Source: Pseudomonadales bacterium (GTDB lineage Bacteria > Pseudomonadota > Gammaproteobacteria > Pseudomonadales > DT-91). From it: a stretch of 57,584 bases of DNA. Shown piece after piece: positions 16,833 to 26,588 of the stretch. The DNA lies in NCBI GenBank assembly GCA_013215055.1, contig JABSRQ010000027.1, positions 1 to 57,584 on the forward strand, given 5' to 3'. Numbering within the stretch: the first letter of the stretch is position 1; each line of letters opens with the position of its first letter. Below the pieces are notes generated by a model. That model had not been told where the DNA came from. It saw only the letters and a list, made by a program, of their open reading frames with translations, and did no database searches. The position numbers were made by a program, and so were the translations under genes.

Positions 16833-19043
16833 CTAGAGGTGTAAGGCTTTGTTTAAGTCGTCAAGCAATAAGGGTTTAGCCAGATAGGCATCCATACCGG
16901 CGGCTATGCATTTTTCTTTATCACCTTCCATTGCATGGGCTGTGAGTGCAATAATCGGTATGTGTTGGTTTTGCTGTTGCATCTGGCGAATTTTGATGGT
17001 GGCGGTATAGCCATCCATCACCGGCATCTGGCAATCCATAAAGACCATGTCATAGTTTTTTTGGCTCACCGCCTCCAGCGCTTCTTGGCCATTGTTCACA
17101 ATATCAACCTGACAACCCAGCATCGTAAGCATTTTTTGGGCGACTTGTTGATTAACCTTATTGTCTTCGGCCAATAATACGCGAGAGGCTTTGATGGAAT
17201 CATTATTGGATGATTGACTGATCTGCGGCTGTTCAGCGTCGATATTTTCCGCCTCTTTTTCTGTGATCGGCAAGTTTAGGTCGACGCTGAACTCTGAACC
17301 TTGGCCTTCGTGGCTTTTTACATCAACATCACCTTGCATCATGATGGCCAGTTTTTTAACAATCGCAAGACCCAAACCTGTACCGCCATAGTCTTTATCA
17401 TTACCTGTGTCTATTTGTTGGAAGGAGGCAAATAAACCGCTGAGTTTATCGGCGTGAATGCCGATGCCGGTATCTTTAACGGCAATACATATCGTTTGCC
17501 GACCTCTTTGTGTGCCGATAAGGTGAGTGCTGATAATAATCTCACCGGCATCGGTAAATTTAAACGCATTGGAGAGCAAATTATACAGAATTTGTCGCAG
17601 GCGATTTTTATCTACTAGCAAATAATCGGCCAGGGCATCACATCGTTTATAGCGGGTGGTGATTTTGCTGTTGGCTGGAATCTTTACAAACATGGCCAGA
17701 GCGTTCTCAATTTCCTGATGTATATTTACTGCTGTGGGGCGTAATACCAGTTTGCCAGCCTCCATTTTTGAATAGTCGAGAATATCGTTGATGACGGTTA
17801 GCAGAGTTTCTGATGAGAGTTTGATGATCTGGGTATATTCTTTTTGCTGGGTATTTAATTGGGTGGTTAGCAGGATATCGGTCATGCCAATCACTCCATT
17901 CATAGGCGTTCGAATTTCATGGCTCATATTCGCCAGAAACTCGCCCTTATCTTGGCTGGCTTTATCGGCTGCTTGCTTGGCTTTTTTTAATAAGGTTTTC
18001 TGTTTTTTTAAATGTCTATTCATGCGGGTTAGTTTTGCTAAGGCTTGGCTACGTTCATGGTTGATGGCGGCTTGATATAAAATACAGATGGCGATCACGG
18101 CGATAAATCCCTGCAATAAAAGCAGCGATTCATTTTGATCGATTCGATAAAAAGGGCCATGCCCGGCGGCGGTGCCTATCACGGCAATGATGGCCACAAA
18201 AATGACCGCAAGCCCTGCATATATACGCCCCATGATCAGATTGATAACAATTAATACCGGAATAAAAAAATATGCCTGTAATGAAAAAACACGTATTTCT
18301 GCCCAACTAAAAAAAGTTAAAAAGCTTAAACCTGCCAGTAAGATCAAACTGCATAGGTGATGTATGGCGTGGGTGTTTTTATTGTCAAAATCTATTTGGC
18401 CAGAGTTGCGTAAAAGTGCCTGGCCCAGCCAAAATAATCCAGGGGTAATAATTAAAAGTCCCGAAGTATCGCCAATTAACCAGGTTAGCCACACCGTTGT
18501 GATCATCTGTGGGGATAGATCTTGCCATAAAAATAAACTGCCAACCCCCATACTTGCACTGATTATGCTGCAGAAAATACAGATAAAAATAAAACGGCTG
18601 ACGCTTGAGGTGCTGCAAAATAGGGCATTTTTATTTTGTAAAATCGCTAAACAATAAAAAGCAGCCAGGGCTTCCAGCATATTCCCCAAACCCATGGTGG
18701 TGCAGCCGATCAGGGTGTCTGGATGTTGTAATATATAGGTCCAAAGGCCTGTGGCATCGAGTAGCTGGTCACGTTGAAAGAAACTGACGAAGTTGGCTAA
18801 AAATGCGCCGGAAAATATTCCCGGGGCCAGACGTGGACCGAATATTAACAGAGCTGCCAGCGCAATACCTGAGGGTGGCCAAACAGGGGATGCATGGGTA
18901 TCCGATAATTGCAGGTGCAGGCTCAGTAGGGCTGTGACGGTGTAAATCAACGTTAATAACAGATTTAATGCAATATCATGCAACTTATTGCTTGAGAAAA
19001 AGCTTAGCTTGGGGAAATCTGCAATAAAGTTTTTTTTCTGCAC
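16833..19043 (-). CDS. MASE1-type hybrid sensor histidine kinase / response regulator
   Basis: 736 residues. The N-terminal ~330 residues form a MASE1 membrane sensor (about eight helices; [20 protein letters not shown] is diagnostic). HisKA follows with phosphoacceptor His375 in [15 protein letters not shown]. HATPase_c has [24 protein letters not shown] and YGGTGLGLA. The C-terminal receiver has [10 protein letters not shown], Asp670 in [14 protein letters not shown] and a Lys in YLAKPL. No Hpt domain is present. The signal is unknown. It is the second hybrid kinase in the window and, like the first, has no adjacent response regulator with an output domain. The 19208 gene diverges upstream. 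Confidence 0.94.
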   Translation of the reverse strand: MQKKNFIADFPKLSFFSSNKLHDIALNLLLTLIYTVTALLSLHLQLSDTHASPVWPPSGIALAALLIFGPRLAPGIFSGAFLANFVSFFQRDQLLDATGLWTYILQHPDTLIGCTTMGLGNMLEALAAFYCLAILQNKNALFCSTSSVSRFIFICIFCSIISASMGVGSLFLWQDLSPQMITTVWLTWLIGDTSGLLIITPGLFWLGQALLRNSGQIDFDNKNTHAIHHLCSLILLAGLSFLTFFSWAEIRVFSLQAYFFIPVLIVINLIMGRIYAGLAVIFVAIIAVIGTAAGHGPFYRIDQNESLLLLQGFIAVIAICILYQAAINHERSQALAKLTRMNRHLKKQKTLLKKAKQAADKASQDKGEFLANMSHEIRTPMNGVIGMTDILLTTQLNTQQKEYTQIIKLSSETLLTVINDILDYSKMEAGKLVLRPTAVNIHQEIENALAMFVKIPANSKITTRYKRCDALADYLLVDKNRLRQILYNLLSNAFKFTDAGEIIISTHLIGTQRGRQTICIAVKDTGIGIHADKLSGLFASFQQIDTGNDKDYGGTGLGLAIVKKLAIMMQGDVDVKSHEGQGSEFSVDLNLPITEKEAENIDAEQPQISQSSNNDSIKASRVLLAEDNKVNQQVAQKMLTMLGCQVDIVNNGQEALEAVSQKNYDMVFMDCQMPVMDGYTATIKIRQMQQQNQHIPIIALTAHAMEGDKEKCIAAGMDAYLAKPLLLDDLNKALHL

Positions 19044-19177
19044 AGGCTTAACTCTGGCCCAATGATTTTTGCGGCTTCGCTAATAGCCTAGTGCAAGGGT
19101 TTACAGCTGGCAATCGCTTGCATCACAAGATGGCTTAAGCCATTTGGGCAATAGTCTAGTCCCTGGGCTTCTTGCTA

Positions 19178-19197
19178 CTCTAGGGTTATAACTAGAG
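19178..19197. promoter_or_regulatory. Inverted repeat overlapping the ribosome-site region of the 19208 gene
   Basis: CTCTAG (19178-19183) and CTAGAG (19192-19197) flank GGTTATAA. The right arm overlaps the AGAGGG that serves as ribosome site ~10 bases before ATG 19208. It could be an operator or a short RNA hairpin; the stem is only 6 bp. Confidence 0.3.
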
Positions 19198-19207
19198 GGC
19201 ATTAAAC

Positions 19208-19840
19208 ATGCATAACCTTATAAAAATATCATTGGCCACGATGGTTTCAAGCAGCTTTCCGCCCGCTTTGGATTATTTTAATCCGCAGGTCCATCTTGTT
19301 CAACGTGTGGAAACAAGCCAGCGTGAGGTTGTTCATGTTGAGGTGCCAGTGCAGCATGAGAGCAGACAGATTCAATCAGCTAGTGATGATAATAGCGTTG
19401 ATGAGCGTTATGACTACGATCAAGAAGCCTTGAAGGTGAGTTCCTGGCAATTAGCGGATAGTGGGCGTATGGACGCGGGGGAACATGATGCTCATTATTC
19501 AATCCAGGCTTCTGAGCAGTTTTTAAGCCATCTACAGGTGGGGCAGATCTATCAAGTACCTACACCGTTTCAGACTAAGCAATTGACGGTAGAATTAACC
19601 TCTCGATTTAAAGGTATCAATGATAGTACGGTTTTTTCTGGCGAAATTTTTAATGGTGAGGTGCATGAGAGCATTATCATTTCTCAGGGGGAGCACCTCT
19701 TACATGTGTCGATCTTATTAGATGGGGGCAGCTATCATGCGAGGATAGATCAGAAAACCGGGCTGGGGCATATCTACCAGGAAATAAATCTTGATGAAAG
19801 CGATGTCGGTGAGAGCGCTATCGAGCAGAGCCCACTTTAA
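19208..19840 (+). CDS. Hypothetical protein, resembles N-terminal domain of secreted metallopeptidases
   Basis: 210 residues; I recognise no named family. The N-terminus (IKISLATMVSSSFPPA) is at best a weak signal peptide. Residues ~110-195 (FQTKQLTVELTSRFKGINDS, SGEIFNGEVHESIIISQGEH, then HARIDQKTGLGHIY) recall the beta-rich prodomain at the front of some secreted reprolysin-type metallopeptidases, but no HExxH or peptidase domain is present. The stop codon TAA shares the palindrome TTAA with the stop of the convergent EcsC gene, so the two overlap by 4 bp. Confidence 0.65.
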   Translation: MHNLIKISLATMVSSSFPPALDYFNPQVHLVQRVETSQREVVHVEVPVQHESRQIQSASDDNSVDERYDYDQEALKVSSWQLADSGRMDAGEHDAHYSIQASEQFLSHLQVGQIYQVPTPFQTKQLTVELTSRFKGINDSTVFSGEIFNGEVHESIIISQGEHLLHVSILLDGGSYHARIDQKTGLGHIYQEINLDESDVGESAIEQSPL

Positions 19841-20625
19841 TCGGGCAGCGATAGATACATCGCCTGCACCGCTTGTTTACCATGACTTCTTTCCAGGCGA
19901 CGAATAATAAAATGGCCTCGGGCAATATTCTGAAAATGATCGATAAACAGGGTGTTAATAATAGCCCCACCTGCCGCCCCAATCGCAGGAATAGCTTGAG
20001 CCGCCGCTTTTTGTGAGACTTGAATACCAAAACGTTCGGCAATTTTACTGATTAATTTAATTAAAACCGGCGCAGTTTTATCACTGAAACCTTTTTGGGC
20101 GATATATTCGGTGGCATCGGTAATCGATTTAGCCAATGCCGAACGAATTGTGAAATAGCTGGTCTCTGCCCCATCATCTCCCTGTTGTGGCCCGCCTAAG
20201 GCAAAGACTTCCAGACAGGCCATCTTGGTTTCCAGTGATTTAACCGATTCCCCTTCACTGCGGGCAATATCGGCAATGGAACGTAAGATAATGCTGGTAG
20301 ATACTGGCAGTTCCACGGCGATGGCAGAAAGCCCAAAGAAGCCGCCTAATCCACCAGAAGCCGCTACACCCAGTTTATGCAAATTATGTGAAGCTACAGA
20401 ACCCGGTGCATCTTGTAATGTGTAAATGGCCGCATCAATGGCTTTCATCAACGCTTTTTCTGTCACCTCGTTAAGTTTTTCTTTAACGTTTTCGGGTAAT
20501 AACAGCATGCCTTTTTCAATCGGAGCTCCAATCAAATCTGACACCTGCATCATTAAAGAGGTGCTTTGCAAATAGCCTTTAGCACGTTGTAACTGCTGTA
20601 TATCGTGATCAGAAAACTCAGCCAT
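19837..20625 (-). CDS. EcsC family protein
   Basis: 262 residues with the EcsC-type pattern: amphipathic helices (ALMKAIDAAIYTLQ), the central Gly-rich LGVAASGGLGGFFGLSAIAV followed by ELPVSTSIILRSIADIAR, a Cys in MACLEVFALGG, and a second glycine-rich helix AIPAIGAAGGAIINTLF. Named after the third gene of the Bacillus ecs operon; the molecular role is not established. Gly/Ala helices suggest peripheral or integral membrane association. It diverges from the PhnD-like gene at 20761. Confidence 0.88.
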   Translation of the reverse strand: MAEFSDHDIQQLQRAKGYLQSTSLMMQVSDLIGAPIEKGMLLLPENVKEKLNEVTEKALMKAIDAAIYTLQDAPGSVASHNLHKLGVAASGGLGGFFGLSAIAVELPVSTSIILRSIADIARSEGESVKSLETKMACLEVFALGGPQQGDDGAETSYFTIRSALAKSITDATEYIAQKGFSDKTAPVLIKLISKIAERFGIQVSQKAAAQAIPAIGAAGGAIINTLFIDHFQNIARGHFIIRRLERSHGKQAVQAMYLSLPD

Positions 20626-20760
20626 ATTATCACCTGTTATATTTTTAGTTCAGTATAGAGCTTGTGATATGCGCGGTAAATTAATGGGCTCAGTTAGTGT
20701 GACTGCTATACTGTGAAACATCTTTTTTATGATTTTTGTCCAGACTACCGGTAAATAACA

Positions 20761-21582
20761 ATGTCTTTGCTACTGAGGTCTTGTTTATTGTGTTTTTCGC
20801 TGATGTTTTTTCTGAATGTGCATATGTTTCCTGTTTATGCGCAGCCCTTAAATGAGACTCTCAGCTTATTGGTACCGCCAACGTTGCGGCATAATAAAAG
20901 CCAGGCCTTAATTAAAGATGTTGCCAAAGTTAATATTGCCATCACGTTCAGCGAGAGTCATTGTCAGTTCAGGCATGTGTTGATGGGAAATACCTATGAT
21001 GCTGCGATAGCAGGGGCTGCGATGTTGGCATCTATGCCCAGGGGGTTTGTCTATCAATATATGTTTAAGCTGGATAAAACCATGGATTTGGCCATTGTTA
21101 GCAATAAGTTTAATCACTTTAATCAATTATCCGCGTTAGCGGGTAAACGTATTGCTTTACCGGCAGGCAGTTCCAGTGTGACAGTGCTTTTTGAGAAAAA
21201 GATAATTGAACAAGGTTTGCAGAATATAGCGTTTGAACGGGTATATTTTGAGGGCAATGATGAGGTCATTAATGCGTTGTTAAAAGGGCAGGTGCATGTG
21301 GGTGTCGCAACGATGACGATGTTTAATTCGGTGAATCGCATACAGCGGCGAAAATTACATAGCTTTTTACTGGAAACGCCTTTTCCAACGGGCTTTTTAT
21401 TGTTACATCCACGTGTATCGGATGTGAAAAAAAACGCGCTTGTTGCCACGTTAAATCATTATATTGCCCATCATAATGATTTATTTGGTGGTTTTGAGCT
21501 TCAATTTGAAGCGCTCAATAACTCGGATCTTGCATTATTATCGACCTTAAAAAACAGTGCGGTAATGGCTTCTTGCCCATAG
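20761..21582 (+). CDS. PhnD/SsuA-type periplasmic substrate-binding protein
   Basis: 273 residues. Signal peptide of ~27 residues ends VYA-QPLNE. The mature chain follows the phosphonate-binding-protein plan: an early beta strand (LSLLVPPTLR), YDAAIAGAAMLASMP in lobe 1, the hinge motif LAGKRIALPAGSSSVTVLFE and GQVHVGVATMTMFNSV in lobe 2. No permease or ATPase gene is nearby, so it may serve a distant transporter or sense a ligand. The ligand is unknown. The start at 20761 has no strong ribosome site. Confidence 0.82.
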   Translation: MSLLLRSCLLCFSLMFFLNVHMFPVYAQPLNETLSLLVPPTLRHNKSQALIKDVAKVNIAITFSESHCQFRHVLMGNTYDAAIAGAAMLASMPRGFVYQYMFKLDKTMDLAIVSNKFNHFNQLSALAGKRIALPAGSSSVTVLFEKKIIEQGLQNIAFERVYFEGNDEVINALLKGQVHVGVATMTMFNSVNRIQRRKLHSFLLETPFPTGFLLLHPRVSDVKKNALVATLNHYIAHHNDLFGGFELQFEALNNSDLALLSTLKNSAVMASCP

Positions 21583-21592
21583 GTTTTGCTAA

Positions 21593-21754
21593 AGGCAATT
21601 AAACGGTACAGGCGGAACGTATCAGCTTATGCTGAATTCAAACGATCATGCTGCAGAGCTTCATGGCTCTACTATGGGAACAGCAACAGATTCTAAAACG
21701 TTTATTCATTATGGAGCTTGGGATATTGCTAACCAGGTTTTGTGGGTGAATTGA
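21593..21754 (+). pseudogene. Possible C-terminal remnant of a secreted beta domain
   Basis: A 53-codon open stretch with no proper start, bounded upstream by TAA at 21590 and ending at TGA 21752. It reads QLNGTGGTYQLMLNSNDHAA, then LHGSTMGTATDSKTF and GAWDIANQVLWVN. The alternation and the GTGGTY...GAW pattern look like the C-terminal strands of a secreted repeat or lipocalin-like domain. It has no visible N-terminal part, so it would be a truncated fragment. Chance coding likeness is possible. Confidence 0.3.
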
Positions 21755-22071
21755 AATAAAGATATCGCTGTCCCATAAAATCGCTTTACTGGTCAATAAC
21801 TTTCTCTGCGGTTTAAACTATTTTTTATTGGCCCATAAAATAAAAAGTGCTTCATTATTGGCGGTTTTTAGATTCAGTTGCTGGCGTGATAGGGGCCTGA
21901 TTCTCCAATTTCAGCCGGTTTTCTGCCTGAGTGTTTCAACAAACAGGCTGCTAAGGTCTTCATTTTTATCATCAATAATAAAGGGCGGGTAGTGATGGTA
22001 TACATAAATGGTCAATACGGATTCTGCTGAATAAGAAGCACAGCCGTTTAAGTGCAACAGTAATGAATTAT
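21755..22071 (-). pseudogene. Degraded periplasmic substrate-binding protein gene
   Basis: One minus-strand frame reads, without frameshift, LNGCASYSAESVLTIYVYHH then PPFIIDDKNEDLSSLFVETL, TGA at 21911-21913, NWRIRPLSRQQLNLKTANNE then ALFILWANKK, TAG at 21818-21820, and FKPQRKLLTSKAILWDSDIF then ISIHP. This is the order seen in amino-acid-type (COG0834) binding proteins: end of signal peptide, first strand with YxPPF, an LPRxRLN-like turn, ...LWVNPxWF..., and a second Trp-Asp strand. Two nonsense codons, no start codon and no signal-peptide N-terminus (it abuts the DUF3392 stop) mark it as a truncated pseudogene. The assigned 3' limit is approximate. Confidence 0.65.
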
Positions 22072-22077
22072 TAGGGC

Positions 22078-22410
22078 TTAAATATATTTTCGCCGTTCAG
22101 CCAATAAACCAATCACAATAAAGCCTGTAATGATGCAGGGGGATAGATATAACAGCGGGATTTTAGCCAGCAGCTGTGCCAGTAAAGGCGCAACAAAGGC
22201 TAATAAACCGCCGTAGGCAAAGGTGCAGACCATCACAAAGACGATGACCCGCAGGACAAAATTCATCGCACGGATATTGGTTTTAATATATTTATTTAAT
22301 GTGTCGCCGTAGATCACCAGCAAAGTGGATATTTTGGCGACACAGATTAACTTTAGATGGGGTAATAACCATAGGGACATTTTAATCAGATAGGCAGTGA
22401 AAATTTCCAT
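22078..22410 (-). CDS. DUF3392-like small membrane protein
   Basis: 110 residues with three hydrophobic segments. The pattern LLVIYGDTLNKYIK, then RVIVFVMVCTFAYGGLL, APLLAQLLAKIP and a C-terminal GLLAERRKYI matches what I know of DUF3392 proteins of Gammaproteobacteria. Function unknown. It lies 66 bp downstream of the foldase-like gene on the same strand, so may share its transcript. Family assignment is from memory of the pattern. Confidence 0.65.
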   Translation of the reverse strand: MEIFTAYLIKMSLWLLPHLKLICVAKISTLLVIYGDTLNKYIKTNIRAMNFVLRVIVFVMVCTFAYGGLLAFVAPLLAQLLAKIPLLYLSPCIITGFIVIGLLAERRKYI

Positions 22411-22476
22411 CGACGTTTAGTGTTAGCCATTGTTATTAGTATTTATTTGCATCATAAAGAATTTAGCTAGTGATCA

Positions 22477-23421
22477 CTAAGGGTTTTGGAAAAAATCGCG
22501 CCGAAATTCAAAGATTTTCTGGGCCTGATATTCCTGCCATTGGCTCTCGGGCATCGCGGCATACAAAGTTGTGCGTTGATGGTTTAAATCTTGCTGTAAT
22601 AGGTGAAATTGTTGTTGGTACTGCTGACGCTTGGCCAGCTGTTCAACAATGTGTTGGTTTCTGGCAATAGTAGCCTTGGCTTTTTCTGCACTGAGATAAC
22701 GTTTTGCCAGCATCGCTTTTTCTTGTTGAATCTGCTGTGTTGATTGTTGTATATCGATTAAGGTTAATGCTTGTTGATATATAGCCTGGTTGGATAAAAA
22801 GCCAAACTCATTGCTGGGGTTTTCTTGTTTAAGCCGTTCTTGCAACGTTTCTAATACCTGTAATTTATAGGCAAGATCGGTATTTGGATTTTGTTCTTTA
22901 ATGGCCGAAACCTCGGTTTTATAGTCCCATAAGGCATATTCCTGCGCGAACAGTTTGCTGCTATGTAGACCAAAAATATCCCTGTGTTTCTGCTTAAGAG
23001 ATGCAATTTTATCGTTTAATGGGCCCCCATGTTGGGTGAAATTTTGCCCCATGCTTTGTTGTAATTGCTGTTTTTTATCCCGGTAGGTGCTTAATAGCGC
23101 AAAACGTTCTGCACTGAGTTGCGGTTGTAGCTGTTTAAGCCATAGTTGACAACGTTGCTGGAGCTGGCAATCTTGCCAGAATTTATCCAGGGTGTTTTTA
23201 ATCCGCTCTATGGGCTGATCTTTTAGTGGGTTTATATAGCTCAGTTGATCAGGTAAACGGCGCTGTGTGAACTTGGCCGATTTTTTGCTGTTTATAGTCT
23301 CAGGAATACCTGCCGTTGAGTGCTGGGAGACAACGACATCATTATTATTATCTCCAGGGTAAAATAACAGGGCTGCGATGAATAGGGTAAAGACAAAAGC
23401 GATACCCAAAATCGCCTTCAC
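22477..23421 (-). CDS. Lipase-foldase (Lif/LipB)-like membrane-anchored chaperone
   Basis: 314 residues. A single N-terminal membrane helix (ILGIAFVFTLFIAALLFY) is followed by a ~45-residue variable linker and an almost wholly helical, Gln-rich domain. This is the build of lipase-specific foldases, which stay in the inner membrane and fold the secreted lipase in the periplasm. The segment RDIFGLHSSKLFAQEYALWD matches the Lif signature in which Arg, Phe-Gly and a later LFAxE recur. The RxxFDYxLSAxGE motif of classical Lif is not visible. It overlaps the upstream sphingomyelinase by 4 bp, which indicates translational coupling and points to that enzyme as its client. Confidence 0.6.
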   Translation of the reverse strand: MKAILGIAFVFTLFIAALLFYPGDNNNDVVVSQHSTAGIPETINSKKSAKFTQRRLPDQLSYINPLKDQPIERIKNTLDKFWQDCQLQQRCQLWLKQLQPQLSAERFALLSTYRDKKQQLQQSMGQNFTQHGGPLNDKIASLKQKHRDIFGLHSSKLFAQEYALWDYKTEVSAIKEQNPNTDLAYKLQVLETLQERLKQENPSNEFGFLSNQAIYQQALTLIDIQQSTQQIQQEKAMLAKRYLSAEKAKATIARNQHIVEQLAKRQQYQQQFHLLQQDLNHQRTTLYAAMPESQWQEYQAQKIFEFRRDFFQNP

Positions 23422-24776
23422 TCAATAAATCCCTGCACCGGAAAGTGATCGGATAAATCCCAGACCCGCCATAAATCCGCACTGCTGGATCTAGGTACCT
23501 GTACGGTGTTGGTATTACTGCTGGCTAGCTTATGGGCATGGCTAACCAAGATATAATCCAGGTATTCCACTTTCCCCCCCGTGATGGGGTCTTGGGCCAA
23601 GAGGTTGATTCTGGGGTCAAAGGTTGCAGCCGTATAACCTGTAAAGTTGGGTTCGTCGGCCTCAAGTGTGTTTAACATTTGTTGGTAATCATCGAGGAAT
23701 ATCAGCTTGTTAACATTTAAATCACCGCCATAAATCACCGTCTCGGTGTTAGGAATCGCTAAACTGCTGGCAAAGTCGCGCATCTGTTGGAATTGTTTTT
23801 GGCGAAAGTGACGAGCCACAGCACTATCGAAGGAGGCTGTATGGGTCGCAAAGACATGGTAAACCCGGCCCAGTTTATTAATAGCGGCATAGTTGACGCC
23901 TTTATCGGCTAAGCAGTCTGCATCGGCACAATCGGGGAAGATGAACTGCGCTTCATTTAGAATAGGAAAGCGGCTGAAGATAATAACCCCGCCATCGTGC
24001 ACATTGATGCCTTCTTTATCCAGCATCTGGGTTTGGTAGGGGTAAGTTTTAGCGATTTCCAATATAAAATCTTCTCGATGTTCAGAGAAGGCTTCTTGAA
24101 AAAGTAATACATCATAATCTTGTATATAAGCGGGAATGGCTTTTAGGCGTTTTTCAATATCGGTGGAAATGAGCGGCAAGGCCGAGAGATTATAGGTCAG
24201 TAGATTTAATTGATCGGGATTTTCATTAAGCGTGGTTGTGGTGATGGCCGGTGTGATAGCGTAATAAATATCATCATAACGGGCCTTGGCTTTGGCCTGA
24301 AAAGCAATTTCACTGGGCTGAGTCTCGGCTTGATTAAAGCCTGTGCTGAACCTGCGCAGGGTTCTATCGTTGAAGAGTGCCAATTCTAAATCCTCGGCAT
24401 AAACCCCAAAACGTATATCCGAGTTGTTTTTTGTGCCTTTAATATGTTGCTGCAGCGTGAAATGTTCTCCGGCTTGATTACTTAATTGGATATCGAAGGT
24501 ATAGGTTTTATCGGCGCTAAAACCTTTATTTCGTTCCAGCTCTAATAATTTTAAGGTTTGGTAAGGCGCTAGCGTGTCGGTAAATTGAGAGAAATCTCTG
24601 CCTTCAACTAAAGGTGTGTCACCCGAGACGGTAATTTGCACAGAGAAGGTTTGTGCGGTGTTATTACTCAAGACAATATCGGTAGTGGGGCTGAAATCCA
24701 GTAATCCACCTTCAATACAGGAGGGTAAGATAAGGCAGATTAAGCTAATCAACAAAAAATGGCGAATGACGTTCAT
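23418..24776 (-). CDS. Lipoprotein sphingomyelinase-type phosphodiesterase (EEP fold)
   Basis: 452 residues. LICLILPSC at the N-terminus is a lipobox (Cys20). Residues ~25-180 are beta-rich and unassigned. From ~185 the endonuclease/exonuclease/phosphatase fold appears with metal and catalytic motifs: LTYNLSALP, LLFQEAF (metal Glu), FATHTASFD, GGDLNVNKL (Asp, Asn), LDYILVS and DLSDHFPVQG (catalytic Asp-His at the end). These match bacterial neutral sphingomyelinases (beta-haemolysin type), which hydrolyse sphingomyelin to ceramide and phosphocholine; other phospholipids are possible. It is the first gene of a coupled pair with the foldase-like gene. Confidence 0.8.
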   Translation of the reverse strand: MNVIRHFLLISLICLILPSCIEGGLLDFSPTTDIVLSNNTAQTFSVQITVSGDTPLVEGRDFSQFTDTLAPYQTLKLLELERNKGFSADKTYTFDIQLSNQAGEHFTLQQHIKGTKNNSDIRFGVYAEDLELALFNDRTLRRFSTGFNQAETQPSEIAFQAKAKARYDDIYYAITPAITTTTLNENPDQLNLLTYNLSALPLISTDIEKRLKAIPAYIQDYDVLLFQEAFSEHREDFILEIAKTYPYQTQMLDKEGINVHDGGVIIFSRFPILNEAQFIFPDCADADCLADKGVNYAAINKLGRVYHVFATHTASFDSAVARHFRQKQFQQMRDFASSLAIPNTETVIYGGDLNVNKLIFLDDYQQMLNTLEADEPNFTGYTAATFDPRINLLAQDPITGGKVEYLDYILVSHAHKLASSNTNTVQVPRSSSADLWRVWDLSDHFPVQGFIE

Positions 24777-24920
24777 TGTGGCCCAGAGGGTTATGCAGAT
24801 CCATGCGTTTGAATTGAATACTGTGATGTCAGGTTTTTATTATACTTGATTATTTTTTACACAGTGAGTAGATCATATACCCGAACCTGCACCTGCTTCA
24901 AGCAGCTTGTTGTTTTTACT

Positions 24921-25328
24921 CTATTTACACGCTAAGTGGCGCATAATCAGCGCATAAAAGTGCTGGTTATAGCGGCTGAAATACCAGCCCATGGCTTGCT
25001 CACATTGGCTGCATTGGCATTGCTGCCAATGGAAACCGTCAAACCAGGTATATTCCATGGAGGTTTGACCTGCCACATCACAGCCCAGTGATTGATGAAA
25101 GCAGCCAATCAGAAATTGAAACCCCGCAGGGTTGATACGTTCATGTAGGAACTGCCCTTGAATATGGGTTTTATTTTTTAACGAGGTGATGGCTTGGTGG
25201 CATTGGCTGCAATACAGCTTATGGGCATCGTCTTGCTCAATTTTATCGATAATATCCTGCAGTCCTTTAACCCCCGATTCTAGGGTTTCGGCTTCCAGAA
25301 CTTCATGACACTGTGTGTGATTAAGCAT
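24921..25328 (-). CDS. Single-domain cereblon-like (CULT domain) protein
   Basis: 135 residues. Zinc ligands C40-x2-C43 and C106-x2-C109 bracket a beta domain. HERINPAGFQFLIGCF is the 'FNPAGxxFxxxCF' element of the family. TWFDGFHW followed by GWYF carries three Trp (95, 101, 115) equivalent to the aromatic cage that binds the glutarimide of thalidomide in human cereblon and in the bacterial single-domain homologue MsCI4. The last helix FYALIMRHL also fits. A ~35-residue N-terminal extension is acidic. The bacterial role is unknown; recognition of cyclised C-terminal imides or related small ligands is one hypothesis. It diverges from frmA across ~104 bp. Confidence 0.85.
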   Translation of the reverse strand: MLNHTQCHEVLEAETLESGVKGLQDIIDKIEQDDAHKLYCSQCHQAITSLKNKTHIQGQFLHERINPAGFQFLIGCFHQSLGCDVAGQTSMEYTWFDGFHWQQCQCSQCEQAMGWYFSRYNQHFYALIMRHLACK

Positions 25329-25402
25329 AACCTCAGTGTAGGCGATCTAAGGCAAGGCTGCCGGTTGTACGATGGCATGATTCGGGGTTTAATAGCCGCT
25401 GA

Positions 25403-26560
<1,158 letters not shown>

Positions 26561-26588
26561 GCACACAATATCATTGGGAGTAGGTGGC

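Larger units (their letters stand above)
21583..22077. other. 495-bp stretch of decayed genes
   Basis: Between the PhnD-like gene (plus) and the DUF3392 gene (minus) there is no intact gene, yet codon structure is visible on both strands: a plus-strand open stretch at 21593-21754 and a minus-strand remnant of a substrate-binding protein at about 21755-22071. Each is described separately. Confidence 0.6.

Noticed and set aside
24616..24849. 77-codon plus-strand frame across the sphingomyelinase start
   Set aside because: Mostly antisense to a well-supported gene and has no domain or ribosome site.
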